Source of the DNA: an uncultured Allomuricauda sp.
GTDB lineage: Bacteria; Bacteroidota; Bacteroidia; Flavobacteriales; Flavobacteriaceae
Assembly: GCF_947499585.1 (NCBI RefSeq)
Contig: NZ_CANMOO010000002.1
Span: forward strand, 1,116,001 to 1,180,000
Length of the DNA: 64,000 nt
Reading direction: 5' to 3'
Shown piece after piece: positions 1 to 8,152 of this stretch. The position numbers and the translations under genes were made by a program. Below the pieces are notes generated by a model, which worked only from the letters and a program-made list of their open reading frames with translations, made no database searches and was not told where the DNA came from. Position 1 is the first letter of the stretch. Each line of letters begins with the position of its first letter.

Positions 1-203
1 TGAACCCCAGGGTTCAGCTTTCCACCTTTTATCAGTACAATAGTTTTAATGAACAGGGGCGATGGAACGTACGTTTTAGTTGGGAATATATGCCATTGTC
101 ATTCATTTATTTGGTATTCAACGATACACAAATTGATGTTTTTGACCCTGTGCAACAGAGTACCCAATTTATCAGTAAGATTACGTTTTTGAAACAGTTT
201 TAA
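1..203 (+). CDS. DUF5916 / CBM9-like domain protein, C-terminal fragment
   Basis: The reading frame is open from base 3 and ends with TAA at 201-203, so only the last 66 residues are in the window. The motif RFSWEYMPLSFIYLVFND followed by a terminal KQF matches, from memory, the last strands of DUF5916 proteins. These are large outer-membrane-associated proteins of Bacteroidota that often carry an N-terminal family 9 carbohydrate-binding domain. The final phenylalanine fits an outer-membrane beta-barrel end. The function of the family is not established. The gene converges on the minus-strand metallohydrolase 15 bp downstream. Confidence 0.7.
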   Translation, partial: NPRVQLSTFYQYNSFNEQGRWNVRFSWEYMPLSFIYLVFNDTQIDVFDPVQQSTQFISKITFLKQF

Positions 204-218
204 AATCCGTGATGGTAT

Positions 219-1259
219 TCAATCTATAAGACCAACATTCATCAAAGTTTCCCCTTTATTAATTGGTGGTGTGCCTATCATATACAGGATAATACCTGAA
301 TTATCAGCAACGATGTCTTCTAATTTTTTACCAAAAAAATCTGTGATGTATCCTACTTTTTGACCTTTGATTACGCTGTCACCCGCTTTTTTATCGGTGT
401 AAAATAAACCGGTATGATTGCTTTTAATTGCAACTCTCTTATCTACAATTATGGGGGATTTTTTAACGGATTTTATGGGAGGAAGCATTTCCAAATGTGA
501 TAGAAGGGAGAACATGGCCGATACAATGATATCTGTTTCCTTTGTTCCTGGTATACCAAGGCGGCCACATTCAATATCTACAGCAGGTATTTGTTGACGA
601 AAGGCCTCCTGCGAACAATAAAGGCTGGGTTTAGATACACGTTCTTTTGGGATATTGAAGACGATGGCATAATCGAACCCCATAGCCAATGCCATTTCAC
701 GCCCCTTTGCAGAGGTTTCTGGAAACGCTTCTGAATTATACCATGCATTGTAGGGCATTAAATCTTCCGGGGAATCCCCTCCATGCATGTCCACAAAAAA
801 ATCAGATTTGGCAATAACTTCCTGGTTAATGGTATGGGCCATACGCTCTGTTATCGATCCATTGGAGTTGCCAGGAAAAGAACGGTTTAGGTTTTTACTA
901 TCTAAAGGATTCAAAAAAGGGCTTCGCCCTAAAAATGCAGGAACGTTTGCCGCTTGCACCAAGATTACGGTGCCTTTCAACTTGGAAGGGTCAAGGTTCT
1001 GAGCGATTTTTTGAGCTGCCAAAATGGGAGGGTATTCATAGCCATGCACACCAGCGGTTATCCCTAAAACCGGGCCCGACTTTAAACCGTGAAAAACTGT
1101 TATGGGAATAAACGTGCTGTCCGTGCCATCAGTAACGGGAATCTTAAAATGCTCTTTGGTGCCAGACGTGATATCCGTTTCATAAAAACGAAAAGACTCC
1201 TGTCCTTGTGCAATCCAAGGGATTATGGAAAGCATTAACCATATAGAAAGAAAGCGCAT
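219..1259 (-). CDS. Secreted succinylglutamate desuccinylase/aspartoacylase-family metallohydrolase
   Basis: A 346-residue protein with a Sec signal peptide (about residues 1-19, ending WIAQG). It belongs to the AstE/AspA branch of M14-like zinc enzymes. The zinc ligands are visible as H72 and E75 in GVHGYEYPP and H159 in FFVDMHGG, and NLNRSFPG is the substrate-binding loop. The C-terminal third (about 270-346) looks like the small beta domain found in this family. Family members hydrolyse amide or ester bonds of acylated amino acids; the real substrate cannot be read from sequence. The signal peptide places it in the periplasm, unlike cytosolic AstE. The gene stands alone, and the ATG fits the signal peptide directly. 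Confidence 0.85.
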   Translation of the reverse strand: MRFLSIWLMLSIIPWIAQGQESFRFYETDITSGTKEHFKIPVTDGTDSTFIPITVFHGLKSGPVLGITAGVHGYEYPPILAAQKIAQNLDPSKLKGTVILVQAANVPAFLGRSPFLNPLDSKNLNRSFPGNSNGSITERMAHTINQEVIAKSDFFVDMHGGDSPEDLMPYNAWYNSEAFPETSAKGREMALAMGFDYAIVFNIPKERVSKPSLYCSQEAFRQQIPAVDIECGRLGIPGTKETDIIVSAMFSLLSHLEMLPPIKSVKKSPIIVDKRVAIKSNHTGLFYTDKKAGDSVIKGQKVGYITDFFGKKLEDIVADNSGIILYMIGTPPINKGETLMNVGLID

Positions 1260-1462
1260 TTTTTTGTTTTTTACGAAGATACTTTATTCTACATTTTTAG
1301 ACATCTGAAAATGGCAAAGTCTAGCGACTTTTATTGATAACCACAAGTTATTGTTTGTTGCATGAATAAGTATTGGTAATTATTGATTACAGTTGGTACC
1401 TTTATAAATCTCCAACCTATATTTATACACCTATCTTATATTATAACATGTTAGCATCAATT

Positions 1463-3235
1463 ATGAAATCGCACACTTTTAGGTTATTATTTGCTTTTAT
1501 TTTGGGGTTGAATTTTGGTATAGCTCAAGAATTGGATTCCTTAGACGTAAATGTCGACTTCTATCAAAAAATTGAGATGTCTGATGGAACTAGTTTGTCA
1601 TCCAATATTTACATGCCAACAGATTTAAATAAAAAGTATCCAACTGTTCTCATTATCACACCATATATTTCTGACGAGAATCATTCTAGAGGTCTTTTTT
1701 TTGCAAGAAATGGATATGTTTTTATCACGGTAGATTCAAGAGGCAGAGGAAACTCTGAAGGTGAATTTGTTCCTTTTGAAAATGATGGTAAAGATGGCCA
1801 TGATATTGTTAATTGGATTTCAAAACAAAATTGGTGCGATGGTAATATTGGAATGCTTGGCGGTTCTTACCGAGGTATGAGTCAATGGCTTACTTTAAAA
1901 CATTTTCCCAAGAGCCTAAAAACTATAATCCCTATTGCTTCTGTAGGACCGGGAAGAGATTTTCCCAAATATAATAACATCTTTTCTCTCTATTCTTTAC
2001 GCTGGCTTATGTTTACTGGTGGTAAAACATATAACGGTAATCTATTTCAGGAAGATTTTTGGAAGGTTAAGCAAGAGAAATTGTATGCAAATGGATTGCC
2101 ATTTTACAAATTTGATAGTATTGTTGGTGCTCCCAATATAGTATTTCAAAAATGGCTTATGCATCCTGCTCACGATGACTTCTGGAAAGGGTTCTATTTG
2201 ACCCCAAAAGAAAATCACAGAATAGACATCCCTATCCTATCAATAACGGGGCATTTTGATGGAGATCAAATGGGGACTCTTCTTTATTATAAAGATCATA
2301 TGGAGTATGGGAATACTAGTTCAAAGGAAAATCATTACCTAATAATTGGCCCCTGGAGTCATGGAGGTACAAGAAACCCAAAAAGTGAACTGGGCGGTCT
2401 TAAGTTTGCAGAAAATGCAATAATTAATATGAATCAACTATACCTTGACTGGTTTAATTGGACCTTAAGAGATGGAGAGAAGCCAGTGCTATTAAAAAAT
2501 CGCTTGATGTATTATGAAATGGGGAGTAATCTATGGAAATATGCTGCGGACCTAAATTCAATTTTCAACGAGGAGATGGTTCTTTATCTCGGTTCATTGC
2601 ATTCAGAGGCTAAAGATGCTTTCTTTTCTGGTGATTTGTTAAAAGAGCCTTTAGAAGAAGATTTAGAGCCGGACTCAATTGTATATAGTCCTTCATTAAA
2701 AAAAGGAATTAACAATCTAAGTTACAAAGACAACAGTGATGATTATTATTTAAGTCAGAGCTATATAAATGATGCTAACCTTTTGATATATAACTCCAGT
2801 TCATTTAAGGAAAGCATTACTGTTAATGGAAAAATTAAACTAGAAGCTTATATTTCAATGAATGTTGAGGACACCGATTTGAAATTTGCTGTATATGAGA
2901 TAACCAGTAAGAATAAATCCATTTTCTTGCAAGAAGGGGTTTTAAGAGCTAGGTATAGAAATAGCCTAGAAAAAGCTGAAAAAGTTCCAAAGAATAAAAT
3001 TGTTAAATATACTCTTGAAGGAAGAAATTTATTTAGCAGGGTTCTTAAAAAAGGAAGTAGGATTAGATTGGTGTTCTCACCCATCGATTCACCTAATATC
3101 CAGAAAAATTATAATTATTGGGAGGACCCTTCTCGTCAGTCCAGTTCGTACTCACAAAAAGCACACCTTAAAATATATCATAGTGCTGAGTATCCGAGCA
3201 GGATTATTTTACCAATCAACATTGAGCGTCCTTAA
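1463..3235 (+). CDS. Secreted CocE/NonD-family (X-Pro dipeptidyl-peptidase-like) hydrolase
   Basis: About 590 residues from the chosen ATG. Open reading extends upstream to 1373, but the ATG at 1463 begins directly with a clear signal peptide (MKSHTFRLLFAFILGLNFGIAQ), and an intermediate ATG lies at 1448. The alpha/beta-hydrolase nucleophile is S135 in GGSYRG, the acid is in GHFDGD (about 266-268), and the histidine is H300 in GPWSHGG. The C-terminal 200 residues form the jelly-roll domain typical of S15/CocE enzymes. Family members hydrolyse acyl or peptide bonds (glutaryl-7-ACA acylase, cocaine esterase, X-Pro peptidases); the substrate here is unknown. The enzyme is probably periplasmic. 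Confidence 0.88.
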   Translation: MKSHTFRLLFAFILGLNFGIAQELDSLDVNVDFYQKIEMSDGTSLSSNIYMPTDLNKKYPTVLIITPYISDENHSRGLFFARNGYVFITVDSRGRGNSEGEFVPFENDGKDGHDIVNWISKQNWCDGNIGMLGGSYRGMSQWLTLKHFPKSLKTIIPIASVGPGRDFPKYNNIFSLYSLRWLMFTGGKTYNGNLFQEDFWKVKQEKLYANGLPFYKFDSIVGAPNIVFQKWLMHPAHDDFWKGFYLTPKENHRIDIPILSITGHFDGDQMGTLLYYKDHMEYGNTSSKENHYLIIGPWSHGGTRNPKSELGGLKFAENAIINMNQLYLDWFNWTLRDGEKPVLLKNRLMYYEMGSNLWKYAADLNSIFNEEMVLYLGSLHSEAKDAFFSGDLLKEPLEEDLEPDSIVYSPSLKKGINNLSYKDNSDDYYLSQSYINDANLLIYNSSSFKESITVNGKIKLEAYISMNVEDTDLKFAVYEITSKNKSIFLQEGVLRARYRNSLEKAEKVPKNKIVKYTLEGRNLFSRVLKKGSRIRLVFSPIDSPNIQKNYNYWEDPSRQSSSYSQKAHLKIYHSAEYPSRIILPINIERP

Positions 3236-3364
3236 CCAAACCGTTAGAAGAACTATGCGACTATAGATTGAACAATGATAAAAATTCTAAAAGCAATAAA
3301 AAATATTATTGAGATTTTATACAATCGAACATGCTTTGCTACTACAAACCAACAACTTTAATTC

Positions 3365-4018
3365 ATGGCTATAAAAGGTGTGATATTTGATTTTAATGGA
3401 ACCTTGTTTTTTGATACCGACTTACATAATAGGGCGTGGGATATTTTTTTGGAGAAGCATGCATTAAAATTGGGGGACGACGAAAAAAACCAAAAAATTC
3501 ATGGGAAAAATAATGCTGAAATACTATCGAATCTTTTTTCTAATGATTTAACTGTAAGTGATATAACAAGACTAAGTATTGATAAGGAGGATATTTATCA
3601 ATCACTTTGTTTAAAGCACAAAATGGAACTGGCTCCCGGGGCAGTGGACTTTATAAACTACTTGATTTTAAAAAAAATCCCTTTCACCATTGCTACGGCT
3701 TCAGACCTTTATAATCTGGAATTTTATTTTAAGCATTTAGACTCGGGTAGATATTTTGATATGTCTAAAATAATCTACAGCGACGGAACCGTAAAAAGTA
3801 AACCGGACCCTGAAATCTTTATAAAAGCGATGCAAGCTTTGAAAATTCATCCTGATACTACTTTGATTTTCGAAGATTCTACATCCGGTATTATTGCAGC
3901 TGAAAATTCTAAAGTGAAAAAGATAATAATTGTAAAATCAATAAACGACGATTATAGCAAATGGAATCATGGAGTAATAACGGATTTCTCAGCAGTCGAT
4001 AGAAGTTTATTTGTTTAA
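3365..4018 (+). CDS. HAD superfamily (subfamily IA) hydrolase, beta-phosphoglucomutase-like
   Basis: A 217-residue cytosolic protein. HAD motif I is FDFNGTLF (nucleophile D9), followed by a helical cap. Motif III is SKPDPEIF and motif IV is IFEDSTSGIIAA. The position two after the nucleophile is Asn (N11) rather than the usual Asp acid/base. The fold and cap resemble beta-phosphoglucomutase and related sugar phosphatases. The D-x-N signature makes the exact chemistry uncertain. The gene appears monocistronic, with the stop immediately followed by non-coding or decayed sequence. Confidence 0.85.
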   Translation: MAIKGVIFDFNGTLFFDTDLHNRAWDIFLEKHALKLGDDEKNQKIHGKNNAEILSNLFSNDLTVSDITRLSIDKEDIYQSLCLKHKMELAPGAVDFINYLILKKIPFTIATASDLYNLEFYFKHLDSGRYFDMSKIIYSDGTVKSKPDPEIFIKAMQALKIHPDTTLIFEDSTSGIIAAENSKVKKIIIVKSINDDYSKWNHGVITDFSAVDRSLFV

Positions 4019-4099
4019 TGAACTCAGTAAGCTGCTTATAAATGTATACCATAAATGGGCATGTAAATCGGATTATCTAGCCTTCACGTATCATATAGT

Positions 4100-4291
4100 A
4101 GCTTTGGTAGAAACCCATCAAGAGAGGGAATGATTACCAGAATTAGCGATATCAATGTTACCGGTAATGCGGCAGGCGTTAGACTGGAAATAGAATTTCC
4201 CACATTTATATTTATCGACTACTTGAATTTGCTAAAAATTGATGATGAATGGATTATTGTAGATAAGGTATACGCTACAAAAATGAAGTAG
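4100..4291 (+). pseudogene. Remnant of an NTF2-like (putative lumazine-binding family) protein
   Basis: A frame ending with TAG at 4289-4291 reads ITRISDINVTGNAAGVRLEI, then LNLLKIDDEWIIVDKVY. This is the pattern of the last two or three beta strands of Bacteroidota putative lumazine-binding (NTF2-like) proteins. An in-frame stop lies at 4097-4099, and no start or N-terminal half can be found upstream in the same frame. I infer a decayed gene with only the C-terminal third left. An internal ATG at 4130 could in principle allow a short 53-residue product. Function is unknown. Confidence 0.5.
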
Positions 4292-4334
4292 AATAGAGGG
4301 TGTATATAAAGGGAGACAAAAGCTAAAACAAAAA

Positions 4335-4362
4335 GGGATAAAGGTATGGCAACCTTTATCCC
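4335..4362. other. Perfect 11-bp inverted repeat, terminator-like hairpin without U-tract
   Basis: GGGATAAAGGT (4335-4345) is the exact reverse complement of 4352-4362, with a 6-nt loop. There is no run of T on either side. It sits about 45 bp after the stop of the decayed NTF2-like gene, so it is probably that gene's old terminator. Confidence 0.45.
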
Positions 4363-4760
4363 ATATATAGAACTATTTGTACTCTCATGAAGTTGTTTTC
4401 CCAAATCAACCTAACTAATCCTGAAAGAATACACTTACAAAACGTGATATTGGGATACTTATTGTAAACCTTGCAAAACCCTCCTAAACCAGAAAAAGAA
4501 TCTAAGGGCTGCTTTGAAATTGACGCTATCTCATTTCAGACAAAAGGGTTTTCCTAAACATGTAATATAAAATCTATTCTGAAAATTAGGAATAAGAGCC
4601 TCCTCCTGAAAACGTTTATTTTCAGTGATACTCAAATTTTCCCACCTGAAAATCCAGCAATGAATTATCTTTAGACTATTGCGGAGAAGTTCATTGGTGG
4701 TTTTTGACAACCAATGACACATAAGACTGTTGCATTTCATTATAATCAACTATCCACCCT
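4363..4760. other. Intergenic gap before the DUF6090 gene
   Basis: No convincing gene on either strand. The region contains the left copy of an 18-bp direct repeat (4487-4504) and an imperfect hairpin at 4692-4716 (10-bp arms with one mismatch). No TAnnTTTG box was recognised just upstream of the gene start at 4761. Confidence 0.4.
4487..4504. repeat. 18-bp direct repeat, left copy
   Basis: AACCAGAAAAAGAATCTA, identical to 6803-6820, followed in both copies by a short G-rich stretch. The two copies bracket the DUF6090/serine hydrolase pair about 2.3 kb apart. Confidence 0.7.
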
Positions 4761-5519
4761 ATGTCAAAAATTTTTAGAAAAATTCGACAAAGTTTACTTA
4801 CGAAAAACAACTTCAACCAATATTTTCTTTATGCGATAGGAGAAATAGTATTGGTGGTGATAGGAATCTTAATAGCCTTACAAATCAATAATTGGAGCGA
4901 AACAAGAAAACGAGAAATTGAAGAAGAAAAGTTGCTCATTGCTCTCATGGAAGACTTTAAGGAGAACAAGATTAGAATAGTAGATGCTATTGATAAGGAA
5001 ATGGATATGATTAAAATGAGCAAGTCATTGATTCAAGCCATGCAACAGGACCAAAAACCAATAAATATGGACTCCATTAGGTTTTGGGTCACTTCAGGAG
5101 CAAAATCGTGGTGGAAGGCAGAATTGATAACGGGCACTTACGATGCTATGGTTAACGCGGGTAAAATTGAAATTTTGGAAAGCGATGACTTAAAAAGAGT
5201 ACTTTCTCAGTTTACAGCCGATATCAATTCGGGGTTTGAAGATCATCAAGAATCCATGAGTTATCTAATTGAAATGAACAAAATATCTGCTGATATAACA
5301 CCTGCCCTTATTCATGATATTCAGCGTACAAATCTTGGTTTAGTTGTGGCCAATGAAGACTTCAATGAGTCTATTGAAAGCCTTATGAATAATGATGTAT
5401 ATCTTGGGTTGTTAATTTCAAAGACATGGCTAGAAAGACTTAGAATTGATTATCAGCAAAAACTACATGGTTATATAGATGAAATAATTGCGATTTGTGA
5501 ATCGGAGCTCAATGAATAA
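4761..5519 (+). CDS. DUF6090 family membrane protein
   Basis: A 252-residue protein with the DUF6090 N-terminus: a short basic stretch, NNFNQYFLYAIGEI, a single membrane segment (about 20-42, ending ALQINNWSE) and a helical, charged remainder. DUF6090 proteins are common in multiple copies in Flavobacteriaceae and have no established function. Topology suggests an inner-membrane anchor with a soluble alpha-helical domain. The last codons overlap possible upstream starts of the serine hydrolase, and the true start of that gene is 17 bp downstream, so the two are probably co-transcribed. Confidence 0.85.
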   Translation: MSKIFRKIRQSLLTKNNFNQYFLYAIGEIVLVVIGILIALQINNWSETRKREIEEEKLLIALMEDFKENKIRIVDAIDKEMDMIKMSKSLIQAMQQDQKPINMDSIRFWVTSGAKSWWKAELITGTYDAMVNAGKIEILESDDLKRVLSQFTADINSGFEDHQESMSYLIEMNKISADITPALIHDIQRTNLGLVVANEDFNESIESLMNNDVYLGLLISKTWLERLRIDYQQKLHGYIDEIIAICESELNE

Positions 5520-5535
5520 TGGTAACATAACACTT

Positions 5536-6804
5536 ATGAAAAAAGGCATATTTTATCTCTTGATTGCTATTTCGGTTTTTTCGTGCAAGCAAGAAACTAC
5601 TGTTCACAAGGCTTCAAGCTTTGATATTGTCAAAGACTCTTTGTCATATGAGTTAGTGGAAATTCAAAAGCAAGGACACATTAATGGATTTGGTGTTGCC
5701 ATTGTCAATCAAGATACTACGCTATATGCAAATGGATTTGGATATTCAAATGTTGATGCTAAACTTCCCTACACAAAAAACACGTTACAGAATATCGCAT
5801 CCGTTTCAAAGACACTCATCGGGGTTTCGCTGTTAAAAGCGCAAGAAATGGGCAAATTGAATCTAGAAGATCCGGTAAATAAATATTTACCGTTTGAAGT
5901 CCACAATCCTTTTAATACAGAAGAGATAATAACCATTCAGCATTTAGCTACTCATACTTCTACGATACAAGATGGCGATCTGTATGGTGAGAAGTCTTAC
6001 ATTCTTCAGAAGTCAAAAGATACCATTGTAGTCAAATCCATGCCCAGCGCCGAAGGGTTCAATTCTCCTGAATATGATATGGATATGGGTTTGTTCTTAA
6101 AGAACTTTCTGTCGCCAGAAGGGGAGTGGTATAAAAAAGAGAATTTTTTAGAAAACAAACCTGGCGAATTTTATGAATACACTAATGTTGGGGCGACTTT
6201 AGCCGCTTATATTATTGAAATCACTACGGAAACATCATATGCCGATTTCACGAATAAGTATATTTTGGAACCTTTAGAAATGACCTCTTCCGGGTGGAAT
6301 GTAGCTAAAGTGGACAGCACAAAGCTTACACATTTATTTACGGTTGATGGTCAAAAAATTCCGGATTATAAATTAATTACCTACCCTGATGGCGGTCTTA
6401 TAACTTCTGTTGACGACAAGGCAAAATACCTTTCTGAACTTATTGGAGGATACTCAGGAAATGGTAAACTACTTTCAGGGAAAAGCTATGAACTTTTCTT
6501 TTCAGAGCTGCTTTCTGAAGACAACTTTGAAGAACGCGATACGGATAGACCCTTTGATGATGAATACAACAGTGGACTATTTATTGGACACACCCCTATT
6601 GGATATGTTGGTCATATGGGGGGAGATCCGGGGGTATCGACTTTTATGTTCTTTGATCCTAAGTCTAAAATTGGAAAATTGCTTTTTGTCAACACGGATT
6701 TAGATGCCGACGGCGCGGAACAGTTTTATGCCATTTGGGACAAATTAGGTGAGTACGAAAAAAGGCTAAACAAAAAACCTTCGGACCATAATAACCACCC
6801 ATAA
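5536..6804 (+). CDS. Serine hydrolase, beta-lactamase/CubicO family, probable lipoprotein
   Basis: About 422 residues. The frame is open from 5488, but the ATG at 5536 starts a lipoprotein-type signal (MKKGIFYLLIAISVFSC), so it is preferred. Catalytic motifs are S89-V-S-K92 in NIASVSKTL, Y-T-N in YEYTNVGA, and HMGG near the C-terminus in place of KTG. The family includes class C beta-lactamases, D-aminopeptidases and esterases, and most flavobacterial members are uncharacterised. Likely attached to a periplasm-facing membrane. It forms a unit with the DUF6090 gene upstream. Its stop codon overlaps the right copy of the 18-bp repeat. Confidence 0.87.
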   Translation: MKKGIFYLLIAISVFSCKQETTVHKASSFDIVKDSLSYELVEIQKQGHINGFGVAIVNQDTTLYANGFGYSNVDAKLPYTKNTLQNIASVSKTLIGVSLLKAQEMGKLNLEDPVNKYLPFEVHNPFNTEEIITIQHLATHTSTIQDGDLYGEKSYILQKSKDTIVVKSMPSAEGFNSPEYDMDMGLFLKNFLSPEGEWYKKENFLENKPGEFYEYTNVGATLAAYIIEITTETSYADFTNKYILEPLEMTSSGWNVAKVDSTKLTHLFTVDGQKIPDYKLITYPDGGLITSVDDKAKYLSELIGGYSGNGKLLSGKSYELFFSELLSEDNFEERDTDRPFDDEYNSGLFIGHTPIGYVGHMGGDPGVSTFMFFDPKSKIGKLLFVNTDLDADGAEQFYAIWDKLGEYEKRLNKKPSDHNNHP

Positions 6805-6820
6805 CCAGAAAAAGAATCTA
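6803..6820. repeat. 18-bp direct repeat, right copy
   Basis: Identical to 4487-4504. It begins inside the TAA stop of the serine hydrolase gene and is followed by GGGATT. Confidence 0.7.
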
Positions 6821-6860
6821 GGGATTGGGTGGCACCTATATAAGTTTTTAAACAATTACA

Positions 6861-6888
6861 TTCGTTTACAAACGAAAACAAATGTTTT
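6861..6888. promoter_or_regulatory. Two adjacent short dyads upstream of ssb
   Basis: TTCGTTT-AC-AAACGAA (6861-6876) is a perfect 7-bp palindrome, and AAAACA-AA-TGTTTT (6875-6888) a perfect 6-bp one, abutting it. Both lie just upstream of the putative -7 box at 6917, where an operator could sit. Regulatory function is inferred only. Confidence 0.3.
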
Positions 6889-6916
6889 CAAACCGATTCA
6901 TGATTTTAATCGCTAG

Positions 6917-6924
6917 TATGTTTG
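6917..6924 (+). promoter_or_regulatory. Putative -7 promoter box for ssb
   Basis: TATGTTTG matches the Bacteroidota consensus TAnnTTTG exactly and lies 58 bp before the ssb start. No good TTTG -33 element was found at the usual spacing. Confidence 0.45.
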
Positions 6925-6982
6925 CCCTGTCGAATGATAAGAGTTCGATAGTATTAACTGTTTAACACGTAAAACTAAAATT

Positions 6983-7315
6983 ATGAATTCGCTAAAAAAC
7001 AAAGTACAGTTGATTGGAAACTTAGGAAATGACCCTGAAATGGTAATCTTGGAAAACGGAAACAAACTGGCTAAATTTTCCGTTGCGACCAATGAGTCAT
7101 ATAAGAATGCAGAAGGAGAAAAGATAACAGATACCCAATGGCACAATGTTGTGGCATGGGGAAAAACCGCAGAGATAGTAGAAAACTATTTAGTAAAGGG
7201 AAAAGAAGTTGTAATAGAAGGCAAACTGATATCACGGTCTTATGAGACCAAAGAAGGAGAAAAACGATACATCACAGAAATTAAGTGCAACGAGCTGTTA
7301 ATGCTAGGTAAGTAA
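6983..7315 (+). CDS. ssb: Single-stranded DNA-binding protein, short form
   Basis: 110 residues forming one OB fold. Typical SSB signatures are visible: VQLIGNLGNDPE at the N-terminus, DTQWHNVVAWGKTAE in the middle, and KGKEVVIEGKLISRSYE. It binds single-stranded DNA, normally as a tetramer. The protein ends at ELLMLGK and lacks the disordered linker and the acidic DDxPF-type tip that recruits repair and replication partners in the main cellular SSB. It may therefore be a secondary SSB; short versions like this are common in Bacteroidota. The gene stands alone and is followed by a strong terminator. Confidence 0.92.
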   Translation: MNSLKNKVQLIGNLGNDPEMVILENGNKLAKFSVATNESYKNAEGEKITDTQWHNVVAWGKTAEIVENYLVKGKEVVIEGKLISRSYETKEGEKRYITEIKCNELLMLGK

Positions 7316-7337
7316 CTGATTTTATACAGATTATCGA

Positions 7338-7367
7338 GAAAGGGGGCCAATTGGCCCCCTTTCTTTT
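7338..7367 (+). terminator. Rho-independent terminator after ssb
   Basis: A perfect, self-complementary GC-rich inverted repeat (7338-7363, centre AATT, arms containing GGGGGCC/GGCCCCC) is followed by TTTT. It is 22 bp after the ssb stop. Confidence 0.9.
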
Positions 7368-7453
7368 AATATGCTGGATTTTAACTTTAACTTAATATAA
7401 GATAGCGCAACAATTATAGAAGTTGTGCGTCTAATAGAGTAGAAGTCTGTATC

Positions 7454-7900
7454 ATGAAACCAGTACAAACCCTTACATTGCTTTTTACTTGTTGCTTTTG
7501 TCTATCGACATGGGCTCAAAATGATGTGCAATATAGAAAGGGATTGCGTTTTTATGAAAAATTGGCTGAAAGAGATGCTGATTATGAACAATCACTTCAG
7601 CTATTGGGTAATCAAGATGAGTCTGATTATTGGATAGACCAGCGTAACTACGAAAGGCATTTGGGTAAGGCAAACTTTACATCATACTTAGTGTATATGA
7701 AAAGTAAAAAAGATGCGTACCATGAACATATGCAAACTTGCGAGCACAAATACAAGCACAGTGATTTGTATTTAGAGAAAGCAAGGGAATACTTATCAGT
7801 ATCCAATTCAAATGACATATTAAGCCTAAAAGCCCAGAAGGTGGTGCAATCATCTTCTGCTCAAAAGAAAAAAGATAAAGTCCCTGGACATAGAAAATAA
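7454..7900 (+). CDS. Small secreted protein of unknown function
   Basis: 148 residues. A Sec signal peptide (about 1-21, ending STWAQ) is followed by a charged, probably alpha-helical domain rich in Tyr, Lys and Glu, and a Lys/Ser-rich tail (SSSAQKKKDKVPGHRK). I do not recognise the family. There are two Cys in the mature part of the frame only around the signal and one near HMQTCEHK, so disulphides are unlikely. The gene is flanked by terminators on both sides and is therefore probably monocistronic. Confidence 0.65.
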   Translation: MKPVQTLTLLFTCCFCLSTWAQNDVQYRKGLRFYEKLAERDADYEQSLQLLGNQDESDYWIDQRNYERHLGKANFTSYLVYMKSKKDAYHEHMQTCEHKYKHSDLYLEKAREYLSVSNSNDILSLKAQKVVQSSSAQKKKDKVPGHRK

Positions 7901-7927
7901 AAAAACCGCCCAATTGACGGTTTTTTT
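7899..7927. terminator. Bidirectional terminator between convergent genes
   Basis: AAAAAAACCG (7899-7908) pairs with CGGTTTTTTT (7918-7927) around a 9-nt loop. A and T runs on both sides allow it to serve both the plus-strand secreted protein and the minus-strand Cys-rich gene; it overlaps both stop codons. Confidence 0.85.
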
Positions 7928-8087
7928 ATGCTACTTTCTTAAGCAGGTCAAAACATGGGCAACGCTTGCAGCGTTTATTCTCTCCCTTTTTAAATTTTTT
8001 ACAGCACTTTATTTTACAATTGGTAATGGGCAATTCCTTTAATAAGGCCTTGTTGGTTTTCTTTAAATCTTTTCTCTTTTTTCCCAT
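7926..8087 (-). CDS. Cys/Lys-rich mini-protein, unknown function
   Basis: 53 residues from the ATG at 8087 (MGKKRKDLKK); an upstream in-frame ATG at 8108 would add seven residues. The protein is strongly basic and has six cysteines in the C-terminal half arranged C-x3-CC, then C-x2-C-x-C. This looks like a small metal-binding knuckle or nucleic-acid-binding peptide. I do not recognise a named family. The gene sits between a bidirectional terminator and ferritin and is transcribed in the same direction as ferritin, so it may be read through from it. Coding status rests on the dense, non-random Cys/Lys pattern. Confidence 0.6.
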   Translation of the reverse strand: MGKKRKDLKKTNKALLKELPITNCKIKCCKKFKKGENKRCKRCPCFDLLKKVA

Positions 8088-8152
8088 CGTAATATGCAGA
8101 CGGGTCAAAAATAGTTATTTTAAATTAATCTAAATAAAAGAATTGTCAACAA

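Noticed and set aside
4487..6820. Interpretation of the 18-bp repeats as IS ends or target-site duplications
   Set aside because: Too long for a usual target-site duplication, not inverted, and no transposase is present between or near them.
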